Shown here: piece after piece, positions 35,378-45,691 of the stretch
How positions within the stretch are numbered: the first letter of the stretch is position 1
Layout of the letters: every line of letters begins with the position of its first letter
Assembly (NCBI RefSeq): GCF_900099695.1
Contig: NZ_FNCY01000001.1
Coordinates: forward strand, 620,001 to 684,000
DNA from: Propionivibrio dicarboxylicus
GTDB lineage: Bacteria; Pseudomonadota; Gammaproteobacteria; Burkholderiales; Rhodocyclaceae
Direction: 5' to 3'
DNA: 64,000 nucleotides
Notes under the pieces: generated by a model
Databases searched by the model: none
What the model was told of the DNA's origin: nothing
What the model saw: only the letters and a program-made list of their open reading frames with translations
Program-made: the position numbers and the translations under genes

Positions 35378-35421
35378 TAGGGGGTGTTCACAATCAAGCG
35401 CTTGATTGTGAACACCCCCTA
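35378..35421. repeat. 44-bp perfect palindrome
   Basis: Bases 35378-35399 are exactly the inverted complement of 35400-35421, with no loop. It starts four bases after the epimerase terminator and its right end contains the stop codon of the EamA gene. It could act as a transcription barrier for the converging gene or be a mobile-element scar; no T-run follows on either strand. Confidence 0.75.
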
Positions 35422-35850
35422 GCGTTTGAGCGCGAGGACGAGGACGCCGCCGGCGACCATGGCGATGCCGGTCCAGTCCTTGACCGACGGGCGTTCACCG
35501 AGAAAGACAACGGCGAAGAGGGCGACCAGCACGAGGCTCAGCTTGTCGATCGGGGCGACTTTCGACGCTTCGCCGATCTGCAGCGCGCGGAAATAGCAGA
35601 CCCAGGACGCGCCGGTGGCGAGCCCGGAGAGCGTGAGAAACAGCCAGGTCTTGCCCGGCAGCGCGAAGGGGTTGCTCCATTTGCCGGCGAACCAGACGAA
35701 GGCCGAGAGCACGACGATGATGATGCCGGTGCGGACCAGCGTGGCGAGGTCCGAGTCGACGCCCTGGATGCCGATCTTGGCGAAAATCGCGGTCAGCGCG
35801 GCGAAGACGGCGGACAGTAGTGCCCAGTAAACCCAGCTGCCGTTGGTCAT
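35419..35850 (-). CDS. EamA-type small membrane transporter, four helices
   Basis: The 143-residue protein is half the size of usual DMT-family (EamA) permeases. It has four to five hydrophobic helices, including W-V-Y-W-A-L-L-S-A-V-F-A-A-L and G-V-L-V-L-A-L at the end, as expected for a single EamA repeat that works as a dimer. Substrate is unknown. AAGGAG lies 8 bases upstream of ATG 35850, so this start beats the GTG at 35859. It follows the RpiR gene at 47 bases and may be last in the D-aminoacylase operon. Confidence 0.8.
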   Translation of the reverse strand: MTNGSWVYWALLSAVFAALTAIFAKIGIQGVDSDLATLVRTGIIIVVLSAFVWFAGKWSNPFALPGKTWLFLTLSGLATGASWVCYFRALQIGEASKVAPIDKLSLVLVALFAVVFLGERPSVKDWTGIAMVAGGVLVLALKR

Positions 35851-35897
35851 GTTTTGCACTCCTTTCCGGTCGTTAAAAAGGATTGCGGCGCTGCCCC

Positions 35898-36770
35898 TTA
35901 CAGTTCGCTGAAGGCGCTGTGCAGGCGCTCGGCCTGGAGCAGCCGGTGCTTGTTGGCGATCTCGGGGCGCAGGGCCAGCGTCGACACGAGCAGGTTGAGC
36001 ACGCTCATCGCCGCCGCATAGGAATCGAATTGCGCCGAACCGCGCGTTTCGCAGACGATGCGCCAGTCGCCGGGCACTTCATTGGCCGGCGTCGCCGCGT
36101 CGGTCAGGATCAGCGCCGGCATCCCGATCTGTCGCGCGTGCTGGACGATCTGGTCGACGACCGGGACACGGCGCCGGAAGGCCAGGACGATGATCATGTC
36201 CTCGGCCGTGAAGCCGGCGAGGTCCTCGCCGACTGTCTGGCCGGCTTGCGGCAGCAGCGTGACGGCGTCCTTGAGCAGGACCAGTTGACGGACCAGATAC
36301 TGGGCCAGCGCATGGCTGTTGCGATAGCCGATGACTGCCACACGGCGCGCCTTGACGATGGCGTCGATGGCGCGCTCGACCGTTTTCGGGTTGAGCCGCT
36401 CGAAGGTTCGCGTCAGGTTGTCGAGATCGCTCTGCAGGTGTTTGGCGAAGGCGTCCCCGGAGACGCTCGACAGGTCGGGCGCATATTGAAATGCCGGGGC
36501 GCCCCAGCATTGCGCTTCACGCGCTTCGCGCCGGGCTTCGGCAAAGCTCTTGTAACCGACACGCTGGATGAAACGGGTGACGGCCGCTTTTGAGCTGCCG
36601 GCGAGGGCCGCGAGTTCGGTCGCCGAGTGCGTGGCGAGCAGCACCTGGCGCGAAGAAAGGAGTTCCGCCAGCTTGCGCTCGGAGTCGGGCAGCGTCTCGG
36701 TGAGCGCTCCGATGCGCTCGTCGATCAGCGTGAATTCCTTCTTGTTCTTGGCCGGGCCGGTCTTTTTCAT
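35898..36770 (-). CDS. RpiR/MurR-family transcriptional regulator with SIS domain
   Basis: The 290-residue protein has an N-terminal RpiR helix-turn-helix (E-L-A-A-L-A-G-S-S-K-A-A-V-T-R-F-I-Q-R-V-G) and a C-terminal SIS sugar-phosphate-type binding domain (V-A-V-I-G-Y-R-N-S, V-L-A-F-R-R-R). RpiR members in amino acid or hydantoin loci sense small metabolites. It lies just downstream of the D-aminoacylase gene and is the best candidate regulator for the two similar promoters at 39.8 and 45.4 kb. Confidence 0.85.
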   Translation of the reverse strand: MKKTGPAKNKKEFTLIDERIGALTETLPDSERKLAELLSSRQVLLATHSATELAALAGSSKAAVTRFIQRVGYKSFAEARREAREAQCWGAPAFQYAPDLSSVSGDAFAKHLQSDLDNLTRTFERLNPKTVERAIDAIVKARRVAVIGYRNSHALAQYLVRQLVLLKDAVTLLPQAGQTVGEDLAGFTAEDMIIVLAFRRRVPVVDQIVQHARQIGMPALILTDAATPANEVPGDWRIVCETRGSAQFDSYAAAMSVLNLLVSTLALRPEIANKHRLLQAERLHSAFSEL

Positions 36771-36805
36771 AGCCTTCGATTATACCGGCTCTGTTGTGAG
36801 GGCGT

Positions 36806-38398
36806 TCAATAGTCCTTACGCAGCACCCGTCCGCTGCGGGCGCCGGTCTCGGCGCCACCGACGAAGGCGAAGGCGCCGTTGACTATCACCGCGTCGATGC
36901 CGTCCGGATATTGATTGGGTTCGATGAAGGTACCCTTGTCGATGACCGTCGCCGGGTTGAGCATGACGATGTCGGCGGCATAGCCGGGGCGGAGCAGGCC
37001 GCGGTCGGGCAAGCCAAGCACGGCGGCCGGTTTGCCGGTCATCTTGTGGATCGCCGCTTCCCAGGAGAGGCGCTTTTCCTCGCGCACGTACTTGCCGAGC
37101 ACGCGCGGGAAGGCGCCGAAGACGCGCGGATGCGGCTTGCCGCGGCCCATCAGCCCGTCGGTACAGACGTTCTGCTCGGCACGGCAGAGGAACTTGATGA
37201 CATGCTCCTCGGTGCCGTAGAAATCGACCATGCCCACGGCATTGTCCTCCTGATGGAGCAGGTCGAAGGTGGCGTTGTACGGGTCCTTGCCGCGCAGTTC
37301 GCCAAGCTGGACGAGGTTGAGGCCGACGGCGTCGGCATTGCGCTCGGTCTTGACGCTGGTGACGAAGATCTGGTCGAGGCCGGCGAAGTCGATGAAGTTA
37401 TCCCAGCCGGGGATGCCGCGCTCGATGTCGGCGATCATCTGCGTGCGCGCGGCGGGATCGGCGAGGCGTTCGAGCAGTTTGTCGGTGCCGCCCGCATGCA
37501 CCCAGGGCGGCAGGATGACGCCGAGCATGGTGCTGCCGGCGACGTAGGGATACTGATCGTAGGAGATCTTCATGCCTTCCTGCTGGGCGCGTTCCAGCAT
37601 GTCGAGCATCGGGTCGATCAGCCCCCAGTTCTTCTTGCCGCAGACTTTCATGTGCGAGATGTGCAGGTGCACGCCCGAGGCCCGCGTGATGTCGATGAGT
37701 TCCTGCGTCGAGGCGAGGATGTCGTCGGCCTCGCTGCGCTGATGCACGACGAAGATGCCGCCGCGCCGCGCGGTGACCTTGCACAGCTCGACAAGCTCGT
37801 GCGTGTCGCCGAAGGCGCAGGGCATGTAGATGAGGCCGGTGGAGAAGCCGTAGGCGCCGGCGGCCAGTTCGCGGTCGAGGATCTCGCACATGCGGGCCAC
37901 TTCCTCACGGCTGGCGGCGCGGCCGTCGAGTCCCATCGCTTCCATGCGCACGTTGCCGTGCGGCACGAGATAGCTGAGGTTGGTCGCCGGACGATGCGCG
38001 GCGAGCAGCGCGAGGTAGCCGTCGGTGTCGCGGAATTTCCAGTCGATCAGGTCGGTGTCGCCGTCGAGGCCGGCGATGTTCTTGCGCCAGGGCGTGATGT
38101 ACTGCTCTGGCAGCGGTGCCAGCGCGACGCCGTCCTGTCCGAGCAGTTCGGTGGTGATGCCTTGCCGGATCTTGGCGGAGAGCGCCGGGTCGATGATCGC
38201 GGCGAGGTCCGAGTGGGTGTGGGTGTCGATGAAGCCGGGGCAGACGATGCGATCGCGGGCATCGATGACCTGCGTGCCGGGCTCGGCATCAAGGCGCCCG
38301 ATGGCGGCGATCGTGCCATCGACGACGAGCAGGTCGGCGGTGACGGCGGCGGCGCCGCTGCCGTCAATGATCTGGCCATCCTTGAAGAGGGTTTTCAC
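36806..38398 (-). CDS. dan: N-acyl-D-amino-acid deacylase (D-aminoacylase)
   Basis: The 530-residue amidohydrolase-superfamily enzyme has metal ligands His60 and His62 in G-F-I-D-T-H-T-H-S-D. S-H-M-K (metal-bridging region) and R-G-L-L-R-P-G-Y-A-A-D-I-V at the end are typical of D-aminoacylases. It releases D-amino acids from N-acyl or possibly N-carbamoyl forms. It starts 21 bases after the carbamoylase-like gene and is transcribed with it. With the nearby hydantoinase this suggests use of N-modified amino acids. Confidence 0.85.
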   Translation of the reverse strand: MKTLFKDGQIIDGSGAAAVTADLLVVDGTIAAIGRLDAEPGTQVIDARDRIVCPGFIDTHTHSDLAAIIDPALSAKIRQGITTELLGQDGVALAPLPEQYITPWRKNIAGLDGDTDLIDWKFRDTDGYLALLAAHRPATNLSYLVPHGNVRMEAMGLDGRAASREEVARMCEILDRELAAGAYGFSTGLIYMPCAFGDTHELVELCKVTARRGGIFVVHQRSEADDILASTQELIDITRASGVHLHISHMKVCGKKNWGLIDPMLDMLERAQQEGMKISYDQYPYVAGSTMLGVILPPWVHAGGTDKLLERLADPAARTQMIADIERGIPGWDNFIDFAGLDQIFVTSVKTERNADAVGLNLVQLGELRGKDPYNATFDLLHQEDNAVGMVDFYGTEEHVIKFLCRAEQNVCTDGLMGRGKPHPRVFGAFPRVLGKYVREEKRLSWEAAIHKMTGKPAAVLGLPDRGLLRPGYAADIVMLNPATVIDKGTFIEPNQYPDGIDAVIVNGAFAFVGGAETGARSGRVLRKDY

Positions 38399-38419
38399 GG
38401 TGTTCTTTCGTGGCGTCGG

Positions 38420-39664
38420 TCAGGCGTCGGCACCGGCCAGTTCGCACAGAACCGACAGCAGGACATTGGCGCCGGCTTCGAGTTGATCGGGGGGAGTGAA
38501 CTCCCGGACGTTGTGGCTGATGCCCTCGACACTCGGGACGAAAATCATCGCCGCCGGGCAGACCGCCGCCAGAATCTGCGCGTCGTGTCCGGCGCCGCTC
38601 GGCAATCGGCGCGTCGAGCGTCCTTGCGCCTTCGCGTGGCGTTCGATCAGCGCCGTCATCTCCGGTGCGAAGGGGACCGGTTCGAAGCGCGCCAACCGGC
38701 GCGTCGTGATCGTCACCTTTTCCTGTGCGCGCAACGCGTCGAGATGGGCGTGCAGGCGGGCTTCGGCCTGTTGCAGCGTCGTCTCGTCGGTGTTGCGCAG
38801 GTCGACGGTGAGGACGGCGCGTTCAGGCACGACGTTGATCAGGTTCGGGAAAAATTCGATCCGCCCGACTGTGGCGACCTGGCTGCCGCCGAGCTCGCGC
38901 GCCAGTTCGCGGACGAAGGCAATGATAGAACCGGCAGCCCAGCCGGGGTCGCAGCGCAGCGACATCGGCGTCGTGCCGGCGTGATTGGAGACGCCGCCGA
39001 TCTCGATCTCGGTCCAGGAAATGCCCTGGACCGATTCGACGACGCCGATCTCCACGCTTTCGTGGTCGAGCACCGGGCCCTGTTCGATATGCAGTTCGAC
39101 ATAGGCGCGCGGCGCCGGGTGCGGCACCGGCGTGTCGCCGGCATAACCGATGCGGGCGAGTTCGTCGCCGACACGGGCGCCGTCGATGCCGACGGTATCG
39201 AGCGCGGTGGCGAGCGGCAGTTCGCCGGTGAAAACGAGGCTGCCCATCATATCCGGGGCGAAGCGCGAGCCTTCTTCGTTGGTGAAGAAGGCGACGGCGA
39301 GCGGGTGTTCGGTCTCGACGCCGGCATCGTTGAGCGCGGCGACGACTTCGAGCCCGGCCAGTACGCCGAGATTGCCGTCATAGCGGCCACCGGTGCGGAC
39401 GGTGTCGATGTGTGATCCGGCCATGACCGGCGGGCCGGGACGGCGGCCGGCGCGAATGCCGACGGCGTTGCCGATGGCGTCGATGCTGACGGAGAGACCC
39501 AGTTCGCGCATCCAGCCGCAGACGAGGTCGCGTCCGGCCTTGTCTGCGTCGGTCAGGGCGAGGCGGGCGCAACCGCCGCCATCGATGGCGCCGATGGCGC
39601 CGAGGTCGTTGAGCCGACGGAGTAGGCGCTCACCGTCGATCCGGGGTGTCTTGGCAGTGGTCAT
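38420..39664 (-). CDS. M20-family amidase: N-carbamoyl amino acid hydrolase / allantoate amidohydrolase type
   Basis: The 414-residue di-metal hydrolase carries G-S-H-I-D-T-V, G-R-Y-D-G-N-L-G-V, T-N-E-E-G-S-R-F and G-G-V-S-N-H-A-G-T-T-P, the signatures shared by L-carbamoylases (HyuC), ureidopropionase and allantoate amidohydrolase (AllC). Which substrate it takes cannot be told by eye, though all three fit a purine/hydantoin locus. ATG 39664 gives the family's normal length; the frame continues to 39760 without homology. It is first gene of the unit with the D-aminoacylase. Confidence 0.85.
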   Translation of the reverse strand: MTTAKTPRIDGERLLRRLNDLGAIGAIDGGGCARLALTDADKAGRDLVCGWMRELGLSVSIDAIGNAVGIRAGRRPGPPVMAGSHIDTVRTGGRYDGNLGVLAGLEVVAALNDAGVETEHPLAVAFFTNEEGSRFAPDMMGSLVFTGELPLATALDTVGIDGARVGDELARIGYAGDTPVPHPAPRAYVELHIEQGPVLDHESVEIGVVESVQGISWTEIEIGGVSNHAGTTPMSLRCDPGWAAGSIIAFVRELARELGGSQVATVGRIEFFPNLINVVPERAVLTVDLRNTDETTLQQAEARLHAHLDALRAQEKVTITTRRLARFEPVPFAPEMTALIERHAKAQGRSTRRLPSGAGHDAQILAAVCPAAMIFVPSVEGISHNVREFTPPDQLEAGANVLLSVLCELAGADA

Positions 39665-39772
39665 GGCAGTGGTTCGTGCGTGTTCGGTTGACGGTCGGTG
39701 ACCGATGCGGTCCCGATGCGGGATATCGGCCCGGGATGTCGGCGCGGTCCGACCGTTCATGATGATCGATTT

Positions 39773-39802
39773 ACTTTAAAACTAATATTTCATCCTTGTC
39801 AA
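39773..39802 (-). promoter_or_regulatory. Promoter of the carbamoylase/D-aminoacylase operon
   Basis: Read on the minus strand, TTGACA (39802-39797) and TAAAGT (39778-39773) are 18 bases apart. The spacer contains TGAAA. It sits in an unusually AT-rich patch and closely resembles the promoter of the peptide transporter at 45405-45434. Two direct repeats TTAAAAC flank it at 39776-39782 and 39805-39811. Confidence 0.65.
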
Positions 39803-39865
39803 ATTTAAAACGATTGTTCCAGTGATCGCATGCTCTGTCCGAAGGGCCGCGGCCGCCTGGCGTCA

Positions 39866-40849
39866 TCAGGCGGATGTTTCGGCGAAATGGCAGGAGACCT
39901 GATGCCGGTTGCCGTGCGCGACGAGTTGCGGCGCACGTTCGGCGCATTCGGGGCGGGCCTGCGGACAGCGCGTGCGGAAGGTGCAGCCCGAGGGCGGATG
40001 CGCCGGACTCGGCAGGTCGCCCTTGAGCAGGATGCGGTTCTGACGCGCGGCCGGCGAAATCTTCGGCACGGCCGACAGCAGCGCACGCGTATACGGATGC
40101 AACGGACGGGTGAACAAGCTGTCGACCGGGCCGATCTCGACGATGCGGCCGAGGTACATGACGGCGACGCGGTGGCTGATGTGGCGGACGACGGCGAGGT
40201 CGTGCGCGACGAAGATATAGGAGAGGCCGAGGTCGGCCTGCAGGTCTTCGAGCAGGTTGATGACCTGCGCCTGGATCGAGACGTCGAGCGCCGACACCGG
40301 TTCGTCGAGGACGATCAGCCGAGGGTTCAGCGCCAGGGCGCGGGCGATGCCGAGGCGCTGGCGTTGCCCGCCGGAAAACTCGTGCGGGTATTTTTTCAAG
40401 GCGTCGGTGTTGAGGCCGACGCGGGCGAAGAGGTCGGCGACGCGCTGTTCGCCGTCGCGGCTGTCCCAGCCGAAATTGCGCAGCGGTTCGGCGACGATTT
40501 CGCCGGCGCGCAGGCGCGGGTTGAGCGAGGCGTAGGGGTCCTGGAAAACGATCTGCAGTTCGCGCCGGTAGGGGCGAAAGGCGGCCGGCGAGAGCGTTGC
40601 GATATCGGCGCCGTCGAACAGGATCTGGCCGGCCGTCGGTTCGATCAGCCGCAGCAGCGTTTTCGCCGCCGTCGATTTGCCGCAGCCGGATTCGCCGACG
40701 AGGCCGAGCGTCTCGCCGGCGCCGAGTGTGAACGAAATGCCGTCGAGGGCTTTCACCGGCGGACTGTCGCGCCAGAACGTGCGGGTCGGGTAATGCTTGA
40801 CGAGGTCGCGCACATCGAGCAGCGGACGGGGAAAGGCGACGACGCTCAT
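39866..40849 (-). CDS. dppF: Peptide/nickel-type ABC transporter ATP-binding protein (DppF/OppF)
   Basis: The 327-residue ATPase has Walker [10 protein letters not shown], signature F-S-G-G-Q-R-Q-R, Walker B L-I-V-L-D-E-P and switch His in V-A-H-D-L. The C-terminal extension has the four-Cys oligopeptide ABC motif (C-T-F-R-T-R-C-P...C-A...C). It energises uptake together with DppD. ATG 40849 overlaps the dppD stop by 4 bases. It is the last gene of the five-gene transporter operon. Confidence 0.92.
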   Translation of the reverse strand: MSVVAFPRPLLDVRDLVKHYPTRTFWRDSPPVKALDGISFTLGAGETLGLVGESGCGKSTAAKTLLRLIEPTAGQILFDGADIATLSPAAFRPYRRELQIVFQDPYASLNPRLRAGEIVAEPLRNFGWDSRDGEQRVADLFARVGLNTDALKKYPHEFSGGQRQRLGIARALALNPRLIVLDEPVSALDVSIQAQVINLLEDLQADLGLSYIFVAHDLAVVRHISHRVAVMYLGRIVEIGPVDSLFTRPLHPYTRALLSAVPKISPAARQNRILLKGDLPSPAHPPSGCTFRTRCPQARPECAERAPQLVAHGNRHQVSCHFAETSA

Positions 40850-41859
40850 GCGGCGGTTCCTGGCAGGGGTTCGTGGGCGCGGAAGCAGGCGGCGAAATGG
40901 TCCGCGTGTTCGCCGGAGGTGGGGGCGAGCGCCGGGATCGTCTGCCGGCAACGCTCGTCGGCGAGGGCGCAACGCGGCGCGAAACGGCAGCCGACGGCCG
41001 CCTGTTTCAGCGAAGGCACCATGCCCGGGATTTCGGCGAGACGGCGATGGCGGGCGTCGCCGGGCGTGTCGAGTTCGGGCATCGCGGCGAGCAGGCCGCG
41101 CGTGTAAGGGTGGCTGGGGCGGGCAAAGAGCGCGTCGACGCGGGCTTCCTCGACCTTGGTGCCGGCGTACATGACGACGACGCGGTCGCAGCATTCGGCG
41201 ACGACGCCGAGATCGTGGGTGATCAGCACGATCGCCGTCCCCATTTCGCGACGCAGCCGGGCAAGGAGTTCCATGATCTGTGCCTGGATCGTCACGTCGA
41301 GCGCGGTGGTCGGCTCGTCGGCGATCAGCACGGCCGGATTGCAGGCGAGCGCCAGCGCGATCATCGCCCGCTGGCGCATGCCGCCGGAGAACTGATGCGG
41401 GTAGTCGGCCAGGCGGCGGACCGGGTCGGGAATGCCGACGAGGTCGAGCATCTCGCCGGCGCGCGTCCAGGCGGCACGTTTGGACAGCTTCTGGTGCAGG
41501 ATCAGCACTTCGGCAATCTGTTCGCCGATCGTCAGCACCGGATTGAGCGAGGTCATCGGGTCCTGGAAAATCATCGAGATGGCATTGCCGCGCAGCGCCC
41601 GCATCCGCGCTTCGCTGGCGGTGAGCAGGTCTTCGCCGCGAAAGCGGATGGCGCCGCTGGCGAACATCGCCGGCGGTCCGGGCAGGAGGCGCAGGATCGA
41701 CATCGCCGTGACGCTCTTGCCGCAGCCGGATTCGCCGACGATGCCGAGCATTTCGCCGGCATTCAGCTGCCAGGAGACGCCGTCGACGGCGCGGACGATG
41801 CCGTCGGGACTGGCGAAGGCGATGCGCAGGTCGTCGATCTCGAGAATCGGAGCACTCAC
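40846..41859 (-). CDS. dppD: Peptide/nickel-type ABC transporter ATP-binding protein (DppD/OppD)
   Basis: The 337-residue ATPase has Walker [10 protein letters not shown], the signature F-S-G-G-M-R-Q-R, Walker B V-L-I-A-D-E-P and I-T-H-D-L. The C-terminal Cys-rich tail (C-R-F-A-P-R-C...C) is typical of the family. The start is GTG 41859 with GGGAG upstream, overlapping the dppC stop by 4 bases. With DppF it forms the heterodimeric motor. Confidence 0.92.
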   Translation of the reverse strand: MSAPILEIDDLRIAFASPDGIVRAVDGVSWQLNAGEMLGIVGESGCGKSVTAMSILRLLPGPPAMFASGAIRFRGEDLLTASEARMRALRGNAISMIFQDPMTSLNPVLTIGEQIAEVLILHQKLSKRAAWTRAGEMLDLVGIPDPVRRLADYPHQFSGGMRQRAMIALALACNPAVLIADEPTTALDVTIQAQIMELLARLRREMGTAIVLITHDLGVVAECCDRVVVMYAGTKVEEARVDALFARPSHPYTRGLLAAMPELDTPGDARHRRLAEIPGMVPSLKQAAVGCRFAPRCALADERCRQTIPALAPTSGEHADHFAACFRAHEPLPGTAA

Positions 41860-42743
41860 AGTTTTCTCCCGATGCGCGGGTCGAGCAGGTCGCGCAGGCC
41901 GTCGCCGACGAGGTTGACGGCGAGCACGGTGAGGCCGAGGAAGATGCCCGGATACAGAATGATGCCGAAAGCGAGCTGAACGACCGAGCGGCCCTCGGCC
42001 ATCATGTTGCCCCAACTCGGGACCTCGGGCGGCGTCCCGGCGCCGAGGAAGGAGAGGTAGGCCTCGAAAATCATCGCCGAGGCCCAGATGAAGCTCGCTT
42101 GCACGATCAGCGGCGTCAGCAGGTTGGGAATGACGTGGCGGAGCAGGATCATCGGCAGCCGCGTTCCCATCGCGCGGGCGGCCTCGATGTAAGGCTGCTC
42201 GCGGATCGTCAGCACGAGCGAGCGGACGAGGCGGACGACGCGCGGGATCTCGGGCATGGCGATGGCGATGACGACGGTGGCGATGCTGGCGCGGATCAGC
42301 GTCATCAGCGCGACGGCGAGCAGGATGCCGGGAATCGCCATCATGCCGTCCATGATGCGCATGATGATGCGGTCGGCGACGCGGTTGAAGCCGGCGACGG
42401 TGCCGATGCCGAGTCCGACCAGCGCCGAGAAGAGCGCGACCGAGACGCCGACGAGCAGCGAGACGCGTGCGCCGTAGAGGGTGCGCGAGAGGATGTCGCG
42501 GCCGAGCGCGTCGGTGCCGAGCAGGTAGTCGGCCGAGGGCGGTTTCAGGCGCTGCAGCACGTTCATTTCGGTCGGGTCGTGCGGCGCCAGCCAGGGTGCC
42601 AGCAGCGCCAACAGCACCATCGTCGCGAGCAGCGCGGCGCCGGCGACAAGCACCGGATGGCGCCGGGCGAAGACAAGAATACGAGGCTGCCGGCGCTGTC
42701 GTTCGAGCCGGGCTTCGAGGGCGGCGATCATCGGGCTGTCCAT
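41856..42743 (-). CDS. dppC: Peptide-type ABC transporter permease (DppC)
   Basis: The 295-residue permease has an N-terminal extension and first helix, [14 protein letters not shown], and the EAA loop (E-A-A-R-A-M-G-T then H-V-I-P-N) that contacts the ATPases. Six membrane helices are expected. GTGA overlap with dppD and 17 bases from dppB show a tight operon. Confidence 0.92.
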   Translation of the reverse strand: MDSPMIAALEARLERQRRQPRILVFARRHPVLVAGAALLATMVLLALLAPWLAPHDPTEMNVLQRLKPPSADYLLGTDALGRDILSRTLYGARVSLLVGVSVALFSALVGLGIGTVAGFNRVADRIIMRIMDGMMAIPGILLAVALMTLIRASIATVVIAIAMPEIPRVVRLVRSLVLTIREQPYIEAARAMGTRLPMILLRHVIPNLLTPLIVQASFIWASAMIFEAYLSFLGAGTPPEVPSWGNMMAEGRSVVQLAFGIILYPGIFLGLTVLAVNLVGDGLRDLLDPRIGRKL

Positions 42744-42760
42744 GGGCGGCGGTCTCCGGT

Positions 42761-43699
<939 letters not shown>

Positions 43700-43772
43700 G
43701 ATGACGGGAGGATAACCGGGCCGGTCGGCGTGAAGGCAGGAGTGATGACAGAAGCGCCGGCCCGGCGGGGTT

Positions 43773-45344
43773 TTACTTCTTCTCGATATTCCACATCACC
43801 GGCACGCCGACGCTGAGCACGCCGGTGAGATTCGTGCGATAGGCCATCGGCTGGAAGAACTGGCCGAAGTTCACATAGGGCACGACCTCGTACATGCGCG
43901 CCTGCAACTCGTCGGTGATCTTCTTGCGCTTGGCGGCGTCGCCTTCGGCCACCCAGGCGGCGCGCAATTGCTCAAGCTTGGCGTCGCACGGCCAGCCCGA
44001 CGGCGCCTTTTCACAGTTGGCCTGGGCGTAGGCGTTGACCGCCGGCGAGAAGACGTCGGTGCCGACCGAATAAGTGTGGAAGATATGCCAGCCATCTTTC
44101 TTGGCGCGGCGGGCGAGCAGCGTGCTCCAGTCCATCGCCTGCGCATCGACGTTGACGCCGGCCTTCTTGAGGTTCTGCACCGTGACCATGGCGGCGGCGG
44201 CCTGCACCGGCGGCTCCGAGGGCGTCAGCACGACGATCTTCTCGCCCTTGTAGCCGGCTTCCTGCAGGAGTTTCTTGGCCTTTTCGATATCCTTGCCACC
44301 GGCATACGGCGCCGAGCCTGCGAACGATTCGTTGACGCTGCCGCACATGAAGTAGGCCATGCAGGGCTTGTGCCGGTAGGCTTCCGGGAAGCCGGCGGCG
44401 GCCATGTATTCGCCCTGATTGACGAGGTAGTAAAGCGCTTGCCGGGCTTTCGGATTGTCGAAGGGCGCCGCCAGATGGTTCGGACGCAGCCAGCCCTGGT
44501 CGCCGAGCGGGTCGGTGGCGAGCTTGATCGAGGCATCGGCGGAAAGCACCGGGATGAAGTCGGCCGGCGGCAGTTCGTAGATATCCATCTCGCCCTTCTT
44601 GAAGGCGGCGAGCGCGGTGTTCTGGTCGGGGATGTAGTTCCATTCGACGCGGTCGACCTTGACGAGCTTGCCGCCGGCGAGTCCGTCGGCCGGCTCCTTG
44701 CGCGGCACGTAATTCGGATTCTTGATGTAGACGACCTTGCTGCCCGGCACCCACTCGTCGCGCTTGAAGATGAAGGGACCGGAGCCGACGGTGTCCTTGA
44801 TCTGCTCGTTCGGGTCGGTCGCGGCGATGCGCTCGGGCATCATGAAGGGGACGTTCGACGAGGGCTTGCCGAGCATTTCGAGCACGGGGCCGAAGGCCGA
44901 CTTGAGCACGATCGTGAAGTTGGCGGCGTCGCTCGCCTTGATCTCGCCGACCGCGGCGAAGAGCAGCCGGCCCGAGACGTCGCGGGCGCCCCAGCGCTTG
45001 AGCGAGGCGACGCAGTCGGCGGCGGTGACCGGCGTGCCGTCGCTCCACTTGAGTCCGTCGCGCAGCTTGAAGCTCCAGGTCTTCTTGTCGGCCGAGACTT
45101 TCCAGCTATCGACCATCTGCGGCTTGATGATGCCCTTCGCATTTTGCGCGAACAGCGTATCGTAGATCATGTAGCCGTGGTTGCGGGTGATGTAGGAGGG
45201 GTTCTGGATCGGGTCGAGGATCTTCAGATCGCCCTGCGGGATCATGTGCAGGGTGCTGGCAAAACCGGCCTGGGCGGCGAGGGCGGCAAGCGAAAAAAAG
45301 GCGGCGGCAAGCGGGCGGGCGCGGAACGGGAGGGGCAGGCGCAT
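43773..45344 (-). CDS. Periplasmic substrate-binding protein of the peptide-type ABC transporter
   Basis: The 523-residue precursor has a signal peptide (about 1-30, ending G-F-A-S). The mature protein is of the family 5 (DppA/OppA) type, with L-R-D-G-L-K-W-S-D-G-T-P-V-T-A and R-Q-A-L-Y-Y-L-V-N. Family members bind peptides, glutathione, opines, nickel or other amphipathic solutes; the ligand is open, but the neighbouring genes favour N-modified amino acids or peptides. ATG 45344 has TGGAG upstream. The frame beyond it to 45485 is not coding. It is first in the operon behind promoter 45405-45434. Confidence 0.88.
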   Translation of the reverse strand: MRLPLPFRARPLAAAFFSLAALAAQAGFASTLHMIPQGDLKILDPIQNPSYITRNHGYMIYDTLFAQNAKGIIKPQMVDSWKVSADKKTWSFKLRDGLKWSDGTPVTAADCVASLKRWGARDVSGRLLFAAVGEIKASDAANFTIVLKSAFGPVLEMLGKPSSNVPFMMPERIAATDPNEQIKDTVGSGPFIFKRDEWVPGSKVVYIKNPNYVPRKEPADGLAGGKLVKVDRVEWNYIPDQNTALAAFKKGEMDIYELPPADFIPVLSADASIKLATDPLGDQGWLRPNHLAAPFDNPKARQALYYLVNQGEYMAAAGFPEAYRHKPCMAYFMCGSVNESFAGSAPYAGGKDIEKAKKLLQEAGYKGEKIVVLTPSEPPVQAAAAMVTVQNLKKAGVNVDAQAMDWSTLLARRAKKDGWHIFHTYSVGTDVFSPAVNAYAQANCEKAPSGWPCDAKLEQLRAAWVAEGDAAKRKKITDELQARMYEVVPYVNFGQFFQPMAYRTNLTGVLSVGVPVMWNIEKK

Positions 45345-45691
45345 GGCGATCTCCAGAGGAGAAAAAGGGGAAAAATTCGGTCTGTCTTCCAGACCGTCGA
45401 AAACACTGTAAAATGAAATTTTCAACGATGTCAAACGTAAAAAATTCGTTCCAAAGTGGTGCAAAAACGAATAACCACGCACCAATTATGGGCAATCTAA
45501 TGCGATGATTCGTTGGTGGAAAATGCCGGTCAATGGGGTTTTGCACCGAGCTGGGGCGTGACGCTCCGGTCGGTCGACAAATACCGTTCCGGCGCGCTTG
45601 TGAACAGTGGTCGGGAGGCGTCTCCGACCGAAGCACATTTTCATCGTCGTTTAACGGCGGCGCTGGCCGCATTTTGTGAAGGAAGGCTGCA
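45345..45691. promoter_or_regulatory. Divergent control region between the transporter and PLP-enzyme operons
   Basis: The 347-base gap holds no gene. On the minus strand TTGACA (45434-45429) and TACAGT (45410-45405) with an 18-base spacer form the transporter promoter. The spacer contains the palindrome TGAAA-A-TTTCA. The patch 45361-45500 is AT-rich, unlike its flanks. Toward the PLP gene no clear promoter could be fixed; AAGGAAGG precedes the ATG at 45692. Confidence 0.6.

Noticed and set aside
35341-35421. Epimerase terminator plus palindrome as one insertion sequence end
   Set aside because: The terminator and palindrome are unrelated in sequence, and no transposase remnant or target duplication is present.
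36911-39415. 834-residue plus-strand ORF
   Set aside because: It lies antisense over the D-aminoacylase and carbamoylase genes, which have clear active-site motifs; the antisense protein is Val/Asp/Gly-rich filler caused by GC-rich third positions.
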